From Pyrinomonadaceae bacterium (GTDB taxonomy: Bacteria; Acidobacteriota; Blastocatellia; Pyrinomonadales; Pyrinomonadaceae), in NCBI GenBank assembly GCA_036277115.1, contig DASUNM010000023.1, positions 1,054,001-1,118,000 of the forward strand: DNA of 64,000 nt, written 5' to 3'. Positions 54,482 to 62,037 of the stretch are shown here, in pieces. The position numbers and the translations under genes were made by a program. The notes below the pieces were generated by a model. It was not told the origin of the DNA, did not search any database, and saw only the letters and a program-made list of their open reading frames with translations. How positions within the stretch are numbered: position 1 is the stretch's first letter; every line of letters starts with the position of its first letter.

Positions 54482-54940
54482 ATGACCGATACCTGGCAGC
54501 GAGACGACTACACCATCAGCACCGATCGTTCGCGTCTGAACATCGAGCTGATTCACAACTTCATTAGCAAAGATTCCTACTGGGGCAAAGGCCGCGCGCG
54601 CGAAGTTGTCGAGCGTTCAATCGAGAACTCATTTCCGTTTGGAATCTACAAAGGCGATGAGCAGGTCGGGTTCGCCCGCATCGTGACGGACTATGCGACG
54701 TTTGCGTGGGTCGCCGACGTGTTCGTTCTGCCTGCACATCGCGGCCGCGGACTTTCCAAGTGGTTGATGGAAATCATTCTCGCGCATCCGCAGTTGCAGG
54801 GCTTTCGCCGCTGGGTCCTCTCGACAAAAGATGCGCACGGCGTTTACGAACGGTTTGGTTTCATCAAGCTTCACCGGCCCGAGCGTTGGATGGAACGGCC
54901 CGATCCGGACATGAAGGAGAGTCCGGATTATTGGCAGTGA
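54482..54940 (+). CDS. GNAT family N-acetyltransferase
   Basis: A 152-residue acetyl-CoA-dependent acetyltransferase. The acetyl-CoA pyrophosphate loop is VADVFVLPAHRGRGLSKWLMEIIL (Q/RxxGxG as RGRGLS), preceded by FGIYKGDEQVGFARIVTDYATFAWV and followed by TKDAHGVYERFGF. This compact form resembles PA4866/YpeA-like enzymes acting on small amines or unknown substrates. The ATG at 54482 is used. The longer frame starts inside a repeat. Confidence 0.88.
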   Translation: MTDTWQRDDYTISTDRSRLNIELIHNFISKDSYWGKGRAREVVERSIENSFPFGIYKGDEQVGFARIVTDYATFAWVADVFVLPAHRGRGLSKWLMEIILAHPQLQGFRRWVLSTKDAHGVYERFGFIKLHRPERWMERPDPDMKESPDYWQ

Positions 54941-54949
54941 GTGTGGGTA

Positions 54950-55010
54950 GGCACGCCGCCGGCGTGCCCTGCGTGGCAGACTAGATTGCACGCCGGAGGC
55001 GTGCGTACCG
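54950..55010 (+). repeat. GGCACGCCGCC…GTACC palindromic repeat before gpmI
   Basis: GGCACGCCGCCGGCGTGCC is a perfect palindrome, followed by a spacer and GCACGCCGGAGGCGTGCGTACC directly before the gpmI start codon. Confidence 0.7.
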
Positions 55011-55011
55011 A

Positions 55012-56550
55012 ATGAGAACTCCACTTGCACTCATTATTCTCGACGGCTTTGGCTATCGCGCGGAACGCGACGGCAACGCGATCGCCCAGGCGGAGATGCC
55101 TTTCTACAACGAGCTGCTCGAAAAATATCCAAACACTTTGCTGCAAGCGTCAGGTGAATGCGTTGGCTTACCCAGCGGCGTAATGGGTAACTCGAACGTG
55201 GGTCATTTGTGCATGGGCGCCGGCCGGGTCGTGCGCACAGATCTTGAATACATCAATCATGAAATTCGCACCGGCGCTTTTGCTCAGAATCTGGTGTTGA
55301 ATGCAGCGATTGATAACGCCGTCAATCACGATCGCGCGCTGCATGTCATGGGTTTGACGTCAGACGGCATGGTGCATTCGTCACAGGAACACGCGTTCGC
55401 TCTGTTGCGGATGGCCAAAGATCGCGAAGTGCGTCGCGTGTATGTTCACTGTTTTCTGGATGGCCGCGACACGCCGCCGCAATCGGCGGACAAATACGTC
55501 GCGCAGATGCAGAGCGCGTGTCGCGACATCGGCGTGGGCGAGATCGCTTCAATGGTGGGACGTTACTACGCGATGGATCGAGACAAACGCTGGGAGCGAA
55601 ACGAACGCGCTTATCGTCTGCTCGTGCATGGCGAAGGCGAGCCGGCTACCGATCCAATCGCGGCGATCAAGAAAAGCTATGAACGCGGCCTGCACGACGA
55701 ATTTGTTGAGCCAATTGTACTCGTGGGTGCAGACGGGAAACCTGTCGCCACGATTCAGGATGGCGACTCAGTCATCTTCTTCAACTTTCGCGCGGATCGC
55801 GCGCGGCAGATCACCAGTACGTTGGCCGTTCCCGGCTTTGACGATTTCCCGACCCCGAACCGGCCGCACACGCACTTTGTTTGTTTTGCCATTTACGATA
55901 AGACGTATCCGCTGCCGGTAGCCTTTCCGCCGGAGGCGCCGCGAAACATTCTTGCTGACGTCTTTGCCGGAATCGGGGTGCGCAACTATCGGATGGCGGA
56001 AACTGAGAAGTACGCGCACGTCACTTACTTTTTCAATGGCGGGACAGAGCGCGAGTTTCCGCATGAGAAGCGCCTGCTGGTTCCTTCGCCGAAAGTCGCG
56101 ACCTACGATCTGCTGCCTGAGATGTCGGCCTTCAAAGTTACCGACAAGTTCCTGCGCGCGCTCGAGGAACGCGACACGGACGTGTTCATCGTGAACTTCG
56201 CCAATCCCGATATGGTCGGCCACACCGGCAAGCTCGACAAAACAATCGAAGCTTGTCAGTACGTCGACACGTGTCTCGGCTGGATTTCGAAAGCCGTTGC
56301 GTCCGCGAAGGGCACCATGTTGATTACCGCTGATCACGGTAATGCCGAGCAGATGCTCGACCTATACACTGGTGAGCCGCACACCGCGCACACATCGAAC
56401 CCGGTGCCGTTTGTTTTGATCGACAAGGATTCGATCGGTGTAAAGTTGCACAGTGAAGGGGCCTTGGAAGACGTCGCGCCGACGATGCTCGGGCTGTTGG
56501 GAATTGAGAAGCCTGCGGAGATGACGGGAAAAGATTTGCGGGAGAGATAG
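55012..56550 (+). CDS. gpmI: 2,3-bisphosphoglycerate-independent phosphoglycerate mutase
   Basis: A 512-residue alkaline-phosphatase-superfamily enzyme that interconverts 3- and 2-phosphoglycerate using two manganese ions. The N-terminal LIILDGFGYR supplies metal-binding Asp11, and the phosphoserine nucleophile is Ser61 in MGNSNVGHLCMGAGR. HCFLDGRDTPPQS, VGRYYAMDRDKRWER and the metal-site ITADHGNAEQM and GEPHTAHTSNPVPF segments are complete. The length is typical of GpmI. It works just upstream of enolase in glycolysis, and the two genes are close but not in one operon. Confidence 0.97.
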   Translation: MRTPLALIILDGFGYRAERDGNAIAQAEMPFYNELLEKYPNTLLQASGECVGLPSGVMGNSNVGHLCMGAGRVVRTDLEYINHEIRTGAFAQNLVLNAAIDNAVNHDRALHVMGLTSDGMVHSSQEHAFALLRMAKDREVRRVYVHCFLDGRDTPPQSADKYVAQMQSACRDIGVGEIASMVGRYYAMDRDKRWERNERAYRLLVHGEGEPATDPIAAIKKSYERGLHDEFVEPIVLVGADGKPVATIQDGDSVIFFNFRADRARQITSTLAVPGFDDFPTPNRPHTHFVCFAIYDKTYPLPVAFPPEAPRNILADVFAGIGVRNYRMAETEKYAHVTYFFNGGTEREFPHEKRLLVPSPKVATYDLLPEMSAFKVTDKFLRALEERDTDVFIVNFANPDMVGHTGKLDKTIEACQYVDTCLGWISKAVASAKGTMLITADHGNAEQMLDLYTGEPHTAHTSNPVPFVLIDKDSIGVKLHSEGALEDVAPTMLGLLGIEKPAEMTGKDLRER

Positions 56551-56566
56551 CTTTTCTCTCTTTTGC

Positions 56567-56743
56567 GTAGCCCAGGCGTTCACGCCTGGGAACGTTTACG
56601 TAGCCCAGGCGTTTACGCCTGGGAACGTTTACGATTCCAAACTATATTGAGCCCCTTTTAGGGGCTTATCAACGAGCGTAAGCGCATGAATGGGCGTTAA
56701 CTTTCAACCCAACTGCTGTCCCAGGCGTGAACGCCTGGGCTAC
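56567..56743 (+). repeat. GTAGCCCAGGCGTTCACGCCTGGG repeat, two direct and one inverted copy
   Basis: Copies at 56567-56591 and 56600-56624 are direct repeats of GTAGCCCAGGCGT-[TC]-ACGCCTGGGA. 56719-56743 is the inverted copy (TCCCAGGCGTGAACGCC…). Each copy is itself a hairpin. A further hairpin GAGCCCCTTTTAGGGGCTT lies between. Confidence 0.85.
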
Positions 56744-56756
56744 AGAAACACCCGGA

Positions 56757-57893
56757 ATGGCCACCGCAACTGACACACTCGCAGTAAAGAGCACGTCAAG
56801 CGCAATCTCGCTTCGCTGGATCATCAGCGCGCGTGAGGACCTCGTGTGGTTCATCAGCTCGGTCGCGTCCAGTTATCTGCTCCTGATTTTGTACGTCACC
56901 GGCGTCCTCCCGCTGATTCCGATGGTGGCCGGCTGGGCAATTCTAATCGACGCGCCGCACGTGTTCGGCACCTTCTCTCGCACCTACTTCGACAAATCGG
57001 AGTGGAAGACGCGCAAGCGTCTGATGCTCGGCTCGCTTTTGTTCTTCGTAATCGGCCCCGTGATGGTGCTGCTCGGCGCGGGCTTTACATTCTTTTTCAT
57101 CGCGGCGCTTTGGGCTTATTACCACCTGGTGAAGCAGCACTACGGCTTTATGGTGCTGTACAAGAAAAAGAATAACGACCTCGCGCCGATTGATAACGCG
57201 CTCGATCGCCTGTTGCTGCTGTTCGCGTTCAACTATCCATTCGTCGCGTTCATCGCAAACGATCCGACGGCCATGGCCCGCGTGCCGGCGATCTTGAGAA
57301 GCGGAGTCAATGCGGTCGCGCTCCTGCTGTTGATTGGGACAGTGGTTCTGGCGACGGGTTGGTTAATACGCCAGGTTCAGCGCCTGGTGTTGCGCCAACC
57401 GCTCAACGTTCCGAAGTATCTGTTACTAGCGGCGGCGATACCGATGCACTGGATCGCTCTGCTAACTCCGATGCCGGCAAAACCGATAGCCCTCGTGGCG
57501 ATTCTCACCATCTATCACAACTTTCAATATCACCGGCTGATCTGGTTTCATAATCAGAAGTACGGTACGCGCGCGTCCCGCGCGCCGAATGCAGGCGAGA
57601 CACCTGCGTACCAGGCTTACGGCGCCGCCGCATTCATCAGCCGCCGCCTGATCATCTACATCGCGCTCGGAATCATCTTCGGTATCATCTACCAGGGCCC
57701 GCGCCAATACTTCGGCTATCTGAATCTCCACACGGGGGACTCACCGGCCGCGCTGTCGCTGCCCATTCAACTAGGCATCGCCTTTCTCTGGGGCTACGCC
57801 TTCATTCACTACTATCTGGATTCTAAAATTTGGCGGGTGCGCAGAGATCCCTCGGTGGGCGCGGCGCTGAGAATGTCAGAGCCGTCTGCGTAG
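56757..57893 (+). CDS. polytopic membrane protein with conserved-looking histidine motifs, function unknown
   Basis: A 378-residue protein with about nine membrane helices (start at ATG 56757, after repeat DNA). Polar histidine-containing motifs lie at helix ends: DAPHVFGTF, YYHLVKQHYGFM, IYHNFQYHRLIWFH, and FIHYYLDSKIWRVRRDP. Repeated HxxxH-type spacing in membranes is typical of metal-dependent membrane oxygenases such as desaturases or Brp/Blh-type carotene oxygenases, but the pattern here matches none securely. A 49-bp GGTAC-type palindrome is embedded in the coding sequence at 57564-57612, giving GTRASRAPNAGETPAYQ after a helix end. No partner gene is evident. Confidence 0.75.
   Translation: MATATDTLAVKSTSSAISLRWIISAREDLVWFISSVASSYLLLILYVTGVLPLIPMVAGWAILIDAPHVFGTFSRTYFDKSEWKTRKRLMLGSLLFFVIGPVMVLLGAGFTFFFIAALWAYYHLVKQHYGFMVLYKKKNNDLAPIDNALDRLLLLFAFNYPFVAFIANDPTAMARVPAILRSGVNAVALLLLIGTVVLATGWLIRQVQRLVLRQPLNVPKYLLLAAAIPMHWIALLTPMPAKPIALVAILTIYHNFQYHRLIWFHNQKYGTRASRAPNAGETPAYQAYGAAAFISRRLIIYIALGIIFGIIYQGPRQYFGYLNLHTGDSPAALSLPIQLGIAFLWGYAFIHYYLDSKIWRVRRDPSVGAALRMSEPSA
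57564..57612 (+). repeat. GGTAC…GTACC palindromic repeat embedded in frame in the membrane-protein gene
   Basis: GGTACGCGCGCGTCCCGCG … GGCGAGACACCTGCGTACC is a 49-bp member of the intergenic family, closest to that at 41311. It encodes residues from Gly270 on without breaking the frame. Confidence 0.8.
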
Positions 57894-57966
57894 CGGGCGG
57901 GTAAACGTCGAGTACCCGTGGGTCAGTTGCGAAAGTCACCCACCCGCTACCGCAGGTGGTACTGAC
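57886..57966 (+). repeat. CTGCGTAGCGGGCGGG … CCCACCCGCTACCGCAGGTGG inverted repeat between convergent genes
   Basis: The left arm contains the stop of the membrane protein and the right arm encodes the last residues of the convergent hydrolase gene (VPPAVAGG). Same family as 53819-53890. Confidence 0.75.
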
Positions 57967-58955
57967 TTCTTGCGCTTGAACTTCAGAGGCTTCGCGTTCC
58001 GCATTTCCGCGGTGTTGCAGAACTGAGTGAGGACCTGCACAAACTTCTCGGGCTGTTCGGCGGGCGGCAGATGACCGCAGTTTCGAAAGACGATTAAGCG
58101 CGCGCCCGGAATGCAATCGCGCAGACGAAGGCCATCGCTGAGCGGCACGTGGGAATCGGCTTCGCCCCAAACAATCAGTGTGGGCATGCGAATCGTATTC
58201 GCCTCGCGCGAGACTCGTTCGGCACTCCACCGCCGCATTGACCTCACCATCGCGCGATGCGCGTTCTTCGTTGCGAGAACGTGATGCCGCGCTGCGAGCT
58301 TGTGTTCGTCGAGTACGCCACCGCGGCGGCGATGCATGTCCTCGACTCGTTTTCGCAGCACCCATCGCGAACCGAGATACAGTGGCGTCACCACGTCTCC
58401 GATCAGCGGCAGACACGCGACCCGCACCATCGGCTCTCTGCGAATGTTGTCGTTACTAACAGTCCCGACCAGCACGAGTCGTTCGACCCGTTCCGGATAA
58501 TCCAGCGCGATCGTTGCCGCTACTGCGCCACCGTATGACGCGCCGACGATGGTGGCCGTGTCGATCTCCAGACGATCGAGCAGGCTGACAATTGTGTGCG
58601 CCTGCCAATCGATCGTGTATTGCCCGTCAGCCGGTTTGTCCGAGTAGCCGTAGCCGGGCATGTCGATCGCGATCACGCGAAAGCCTGCATCAGCCAGGGG
58701 CAGAAACACGTCACTCCAGATAAGCGTGGAAGAGATGAAGCCGTGAATCAGCACGATGGCCGGCGCGTCTTCGTCGCCGGCTTCCTGATAATGAACGCGC
58801 ACGCCGTTGATCCGCGTGAACCAGGAATGCTCCGGATGCGGGATCAGTTTGATGCTTTCGGGCCAACTGACATCACGTGGCCGCGTCAGAAGTTTCGTGG
58901 CGATTGCGCCCGCGGCGACGCCCGTAAGTCCGGCAAGTAGATAACGTTTTTTCAT
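57936..58955 (-). CDS. alpha/beta hydrolase
   Basis: A 339-residue alpha/beta-fold hydrolase. The oxyanion motif is VLIHGFISSTLIW, the nucleophile elbow is VGASYGGAVAA (Ser140), the acid is in WGEADSHVPLSDG and the histidine in NCGHLPPAEQPEKF. An N-terminal hydrophobic segment (KKRYLLAGLTGVAAGAIATKLL) could be a signal or membrane anchor. It resembles epoxide hydrolase/haloalkane-type or esterase members with a cap domain (HRRRGGVLDEHKLAARHH). The start is taken at the ATG at 58955. The last residues of the tail come from a palindromic repeat. Confidence 0.85.
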   Translation of the reverse strand: MKKRYLLAGLTGVAAGAIATKLLTRPRDVSWPESIKLIPHPEHSWFTRINGVRVHYQEAGDEDAPAIVLIHGFISSTLIWSDVFLPLADAGFRVIAIDMPGYGYSDKPADGQYTIDWQAHTIVSLLDRLEIDTATIVGASYGGAVAATIALDYPERVERLVLVGTVSNDNIRREPMVRVACLPLIGDVVTPLYLGSRWVLRKRVEDMHRRRGGVLDEHKLAARHHVLATKNAHRAMVRSMRRWSAERVSREANTIRMPTLIVWGEADSHVPLSDGLRLRDCIPGARLIVFRNCGHLPPAEQPEKFVQVLTQFCNTAEMRNAKPLKFKRKKSVPPAVAGG

Positions 58956-59028
58956 CAGGGGCTGAAATATTAACTCGCGAGAGGAACGGATTGAAAGTTC
59001 CGAGGGGCAGTGCGCCACGTTTTCAATT

Positions 59029-59370
59029 CACACCTCGCTTCAGCGAGGTGATGATGTGAACCGTTCTTAACACCACTAACATAGTTGACTCATCAGATTC
59101 GCAACCCGAAGGGTTGCTAGAGAGTAGCCGGGGGTCGCAGCGAAGCGTAGACCCCCGGAAACATCGGCGCAAAATACCGCACCCTGAGAAGGGTGCAAGA
59201 CGGTTCTGTGACCCTTTCAGGGTCAAGAATCATCGATACTCGGTCCCCGGGGTATCGCGCTGCGCGCTCAACCCCCGGCTACTTTCTTTCAGCCCTTCGG
59301 GCTGAGCGAAATTTATAATTAGAGTTGCGAGAACCGTTAGCGACCACCTCGCTGAAGCGAGGTGTGATTG
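59029..59370 (+). repeat. dense cluster of intergenic hairpins
   Basis: The outer ends are inverted: CACCTCGCTTCAGCGAGGTG (left) and CACCTCGCTGAAGCGAGGTG (right), each with a neighbouring GAACCGTT. Inside are AACCCGAAGGGTT, GGGGGTCGCAGCGAAGCGTAGACCCCC, ACCCTGAGAAGGGT, GACCCTTTCAGGGTC, and GCCCTTCGGGC hairpins. No gene is visible in these 340 bp. Confidence 0.8.
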
Positions 59371-59374
59371 AGAC

Positions 59375-60400
59375 TCAGCGGGTTCCAAACAGCTCCGCGT
59401 CCTTCTGTTTAATCACAACCTGCGGATGGACGACGCCCCTGGCGCGTTCGTATAAGCCGACCGCCAGCAACTCCTCACAATTTCTAAGACGGATTGCCTG
59501 TTCATCAGCCCACGTGCCACCAGTTTCGGCATCAATGGTCAGATCGATTCCATTCAGGAGCCGCGTTTCATCCTCCTTGCGAACTTCAAAGTCCGGCAAA
59601 TGCGAAAGCGCCTTGTTGGGTGTAATCAATCTATCCGTGACCGTCTCGTTCTCTACGCGTTCTTCAAGCTGTTCCAAAGTGATTGAATCTTCAATCGAGA
59701 ACCCGCCGGCGCGTGTGCGCCGCAATCCCGATAAGTGAGCACCGATGCCGAGTCGCTTGCCTAAATCTTCCGCCAGCGTCCGGATGTAAGTGCCCGCGGA
59801 ACAGATAACGCGCGCGTTCAGATCCACCGCGCCGTCCTGGTTCGATTCCCGCTCGCCCGGGGACAGCAGTTCGAATGCGGAGATAGTCACGCGCACCGGT
59901 TTCCTTTCAATCTCTTCACCCCGGCGTGCGTGTTCGTAGAGTTTTCGTCCACCGATTTTCTTTGCAGAGTACATCGGCGGGACTTGTTCGATCTCGCCGG
60001 TCAAGGAAGCCATGGCCGCTTCAATTTCCGCAAAGTCCGGAATGCTTCCTTCCCCACGAGTGGCGAGGGACTGAGGGTGACGTTGGACGTTGCCACTAAC
60101 CTCTCCCCCGAACCCTCTCTCCGCATGCGGAGAAGCGGAAACAAGGGGCACGCCCGTGACGTCACCGGTGTCAGTCGCGTATCCAAGCCGAATCACTGCT
60201 TCGTATTCCTTCTCGGCGCCGCTGAGAAATTGCGCCAGTCGCGTTGCCCGTCCGACCAGCATCACCAGGACCCCAGTCGCAAACGGATCCAACGTGCCGG
60301 TGTGGCCGACGCGTCGCTCGCCGATGATTCGGCGCACGCGCGCAACCACATCGTGCGACGTCATCCCCGCCGGCTTATCAATGATTAGCACACCGTCCAT
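59375..60400 (-). CDS. truB: tRNA pseudouridine(55) synthase
   Basis: A 341-residue enzyme that makes pseudouridine 55 in the T-loop of tRNA. The N-terminus MDGVLIIDKPAGMTSHDVVARVRR, the catalytic loop VGHTGTLDPFATGVL with nucleophile Asp38, YEAVIRLGYATDTGD, and QVPPMYSAKKIGGRKLYEHARRG are typical. Residues 87-119 (between VTGVPL and PDFAEIEA) are an extra block not expected in the family and are encoded by an intergenic-type palindrome at 60044-60142. The C-terminal region has a TruB_C-like end. The ATG at 60400 is used. A longer frame upstream runs through repeat DNA. Confidence 0.92.
   Translation of the reverse strand: MDGVLIIDKPAGMTSHDVVARVRRIIGERRVGHTGTLDPFATGVLVMLVGRATRLAQFLSGAEKEYEAVIRLGYATDTGDVTGVPLVSASPHAERGFGGEVSGNVQRHPQSLATRGEGSIPDFAEIEAAMASLTGEIEQVPPMYSAKKIGGRKLYEHARRGEEIERKPVRVTISAFELLSPGERESNQDGAVDLNARVICSAGTYIRTLAEDLGKRLGIGAHLSGLRRTRAGGFSIEDSITLEQLEERVENETVTDRLITPNKALSHLPDFEVRKEDETRLLNGIDLTIDAETGGTWADEQAIRLRNCEELLAVGLYERARGVVHPQVVIKQKDAELFGTR
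60044..60142 (+). repeat. palindromic repeat embedded in frame in truB
   Basis: The segment containing CACGAGTGGCGAGGGACTG, AACCTCTCCCCCGAACCCTC and CTCCGCATGCGGAG belongs to the class at 18078 and 36268. On the minus strand it encodes about 33 extra residues (VSASPHAERGFGGEVS … SLATRGEGS). Confidence 0.75.
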
Positions 60401-60609
60401 TGGCCGATTGTCCGATGACGAAGAAGCGGGGGCAAGCCCCGGGTCCCCAGCGGGGCGCCCCGCTGGGGTGGAAGACCACCTTCCGGACCTTGAGGCATTC
60501 CCAGGTTGCCCAGTCATCCTGAGTTCAAACACGCCGCGCGGTCTCCTCACGGTCAGGACGGTGGTTTACCCCCGCCCTCTGCTGCTATAAACACTCGACA
60601 AGAAATCGC
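60401..60609 (+). repeat. repeat DNA between truB and recX starts
   Basis: A strong hairpin, CCCCAGCGGGGCGCCCCGCTGGGG split around 60450-60473, lies within the divergent promoter region of truB and recX. The rest of the 209 bp shows nothing recognisable. Confidence 0.6.
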
Positions 60610-61152
60610 ATGCGCCAGCGACGACGATCAAAAGCGTCCGATGAAGAGCCGCCGCCGCTCACCCCAGAGAAAGCGCGCGCACTTGTCTTTCAACGCGCCG
60701 CGAAACTGCTCGCGGCTAAGCAGCGTTCCGTTGAAGAGCTGCGAGAGAAACTATCGACCACGCGCGGCGCGACTAAACCAATGATTGATGAAGTCATCGC
60801 CCGCCTGAAAGGATACGGCTATCTCGATGACGCAAAGTTCGCGCAGAGCTACGCCTCGCTTCGCCTGCGCGAGCGGCCCATCGGCCGGCGCCGGCTGCAA
60901 CGCGACTTGTGGCTGAAGAAGATTGACAAGCAAACTGCCGAGACGGCCCTCGATGAAGTCTTCGAATCTACGCCCGAAGAAGATTTGATCGAGCGCGCCA
61001 TCGCGAAACGCATTCGCCTGCGGGGAAAACCCAAGACTCGCGAAGACGCCAAGAAGCTCTTCGATCACTTAATTCGCCAGGGTTTTGAATTCGAATTGGT
61101 GAGCGATAAGGTGCGCGCGCTGTCGCAAAACCGAATTGATGATTCGGATTAA
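60610..61152 (+). CDS. recX: regulatory protein RecX
   Basis: A 180-residue helical protein of the RecX family, which binds and inhibits RecA filaments. The three tandem three-helix repeats are visible as RAAKLLAAKQRSVEELREKL, IARLKGYGYLDDAKFAQSYASLRLRERPIGRRRLQRDLWLKKI split over the second, and ERAIAKRIRLRGKP … LIRQGFEFELVSDKV for the third. The N-terminal 20 residues are basic and disordered. RecA is not in the window, which is common outside of some phyla. It overlaps the convergent PEP-CTERM gene stop by 4 bp. Confidence 0.9.
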   Translation: MRQRRRSKASDEEPPPLTPEKARALVFQRAAKLLAAKQRSVEELREKLSTTRGATKPMIDEVIARLKGYGYLDDAKFAQSYASLRLRERPIGRRRLQRDLWLKKIDKQTAETALDEVFESTPEEDLIERAIAKRIRLRGKPKTREDAKKLFDHLIRQGFEFELVSDKVRALSQNRIDDSD

Positions 61153-61853
61153 GGCCGCTTTGCGCGCAGTCGCGCGCGATATTTCTTGCCGACAATCCCG
61201 GCGATGCCCGTCGTTAACAAAATCATTGTGGCCGGTTCGGGAACCGCCGCCGGAGTGAAGTCATATCGTGCCTCAGTGACTGCGAATCCCTCCGGGTTCC
61301 CCGCCGGACGCCGCAGCACCAAGGTCGCGATGCCGCTGCCGTTAATCATGGTGCTGAAAATCACCGGGCCGGGATCATTCACATCGTGGACATTTATTGT
61401 GCCGGTCATGTCAAAGGGCATTGTCAGCGTCACTAAATCGGTCTCCGCCGCGGAAGCAGGAATAACTACGCCCGCCCCGGTAAACTGCAGAAAGCTATCC
61501 TGGGATGCCCAGGACACCTGGACAGTCGTGCCATTGTAAGTAACGAACGACGGCCCTTCAGCGCTAAGGTAAATAAGCGCATTTGGGAGAATAAGGTCTC
61601 CCGGCTGGCAAAGCGACGCCGACGAAAGACACGGCGACAGGTTTTGCTGAACAGGCGCGTGAGGATTAATACCCCAGGCGGATAAGCCGGTACCCGAGAA
61701 ATTGAAAGCTAGTGTGTCGCGAACGGTGCTGGTTACACTCACAGAGCCACTCGTTATTGTGACAGGCTCAGCTTTGGCTGCCGGTGGAAACGTGAGAAGC
61801 GACAGAAACGCAACGCCAAAAACGCTAATCAACTTAGCTCTGATTGAGAGCAT
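61149..61853 (-). CDS. PEP-CTERM sorting domain protein
   Basis: A 234-residue secreted protein. The ATG at 61853 has a strong ribosome binding site (AAGGAGG) and opens a signal peptide (MLSIRAKLISVFGVAFLSLLTFPPAAKA). The mature part is beta-rich and Ser/Thr-rich (TITSGSVSVTSTVRDTLAFNFSGTG), and the C-terminus is a complete PEP-CTERM tripartite signal: VPEPATMILL, a hydrophobic stretch (TTGIAGIVG) and a basic tail KKYRARLRAKR. Exosortase would cut and anchor or secrete it, probably with exopolysaccharide. No exosortase gene lies in the window. The longer frame starts in a GGTAC repeat. Confidence 0.9.
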   Translation of the reverse strand: MLSIRAKLISVFGVAFLSLLTFPPAAKAEPVTITSGSVSVTSTVRDTLAFNFSGTGLSAWGINPHAPVQQNLSPCLSSASLCQPGDLILPNALIYLSAEGPSFVTYNGTTVQVSWASQDSFLQFTGAGVVIPASAAETDLVTLTMPFDMTGTINVHDVNDPGPVIFSTMINGSGIATLVLRRPAGNPEGFAVTEARYDFTPAAVPEPATMILLTTGIAGIVGKKYRARLRAKRP

Positions 61854-61981
61854 CGTGGAAGCCTCCTTGTCCGTGCAGACGTAAACAGAGTTCTGGAGGG
61901 TAGATATTATTAATGGCGTGCGCCTTTCAGAACCGGATGAGGACTGCTTCGCGGGCCTTGCACTCTGCACTTCAAAGAATA

Positions 61982-62027
61982 GGTACGCACACGTCCCACG
62001 TGCTAGCACGCCGGAGGCGTGCGTACC
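61982..62027 (+). repeat. GGTAC…GTACC palindromic repeat
   Basis: GGTACGCACACGTCCCACGTG and CACGCCGGAGGCGTGCGTACC, 46 bp, between the PEP-CTERM gene and the lipoprotein gene, ending 11 bp from the stop of the latter. Confidence 0.75.
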
Positions 62028-62037
62028 AAAGTGAAAT

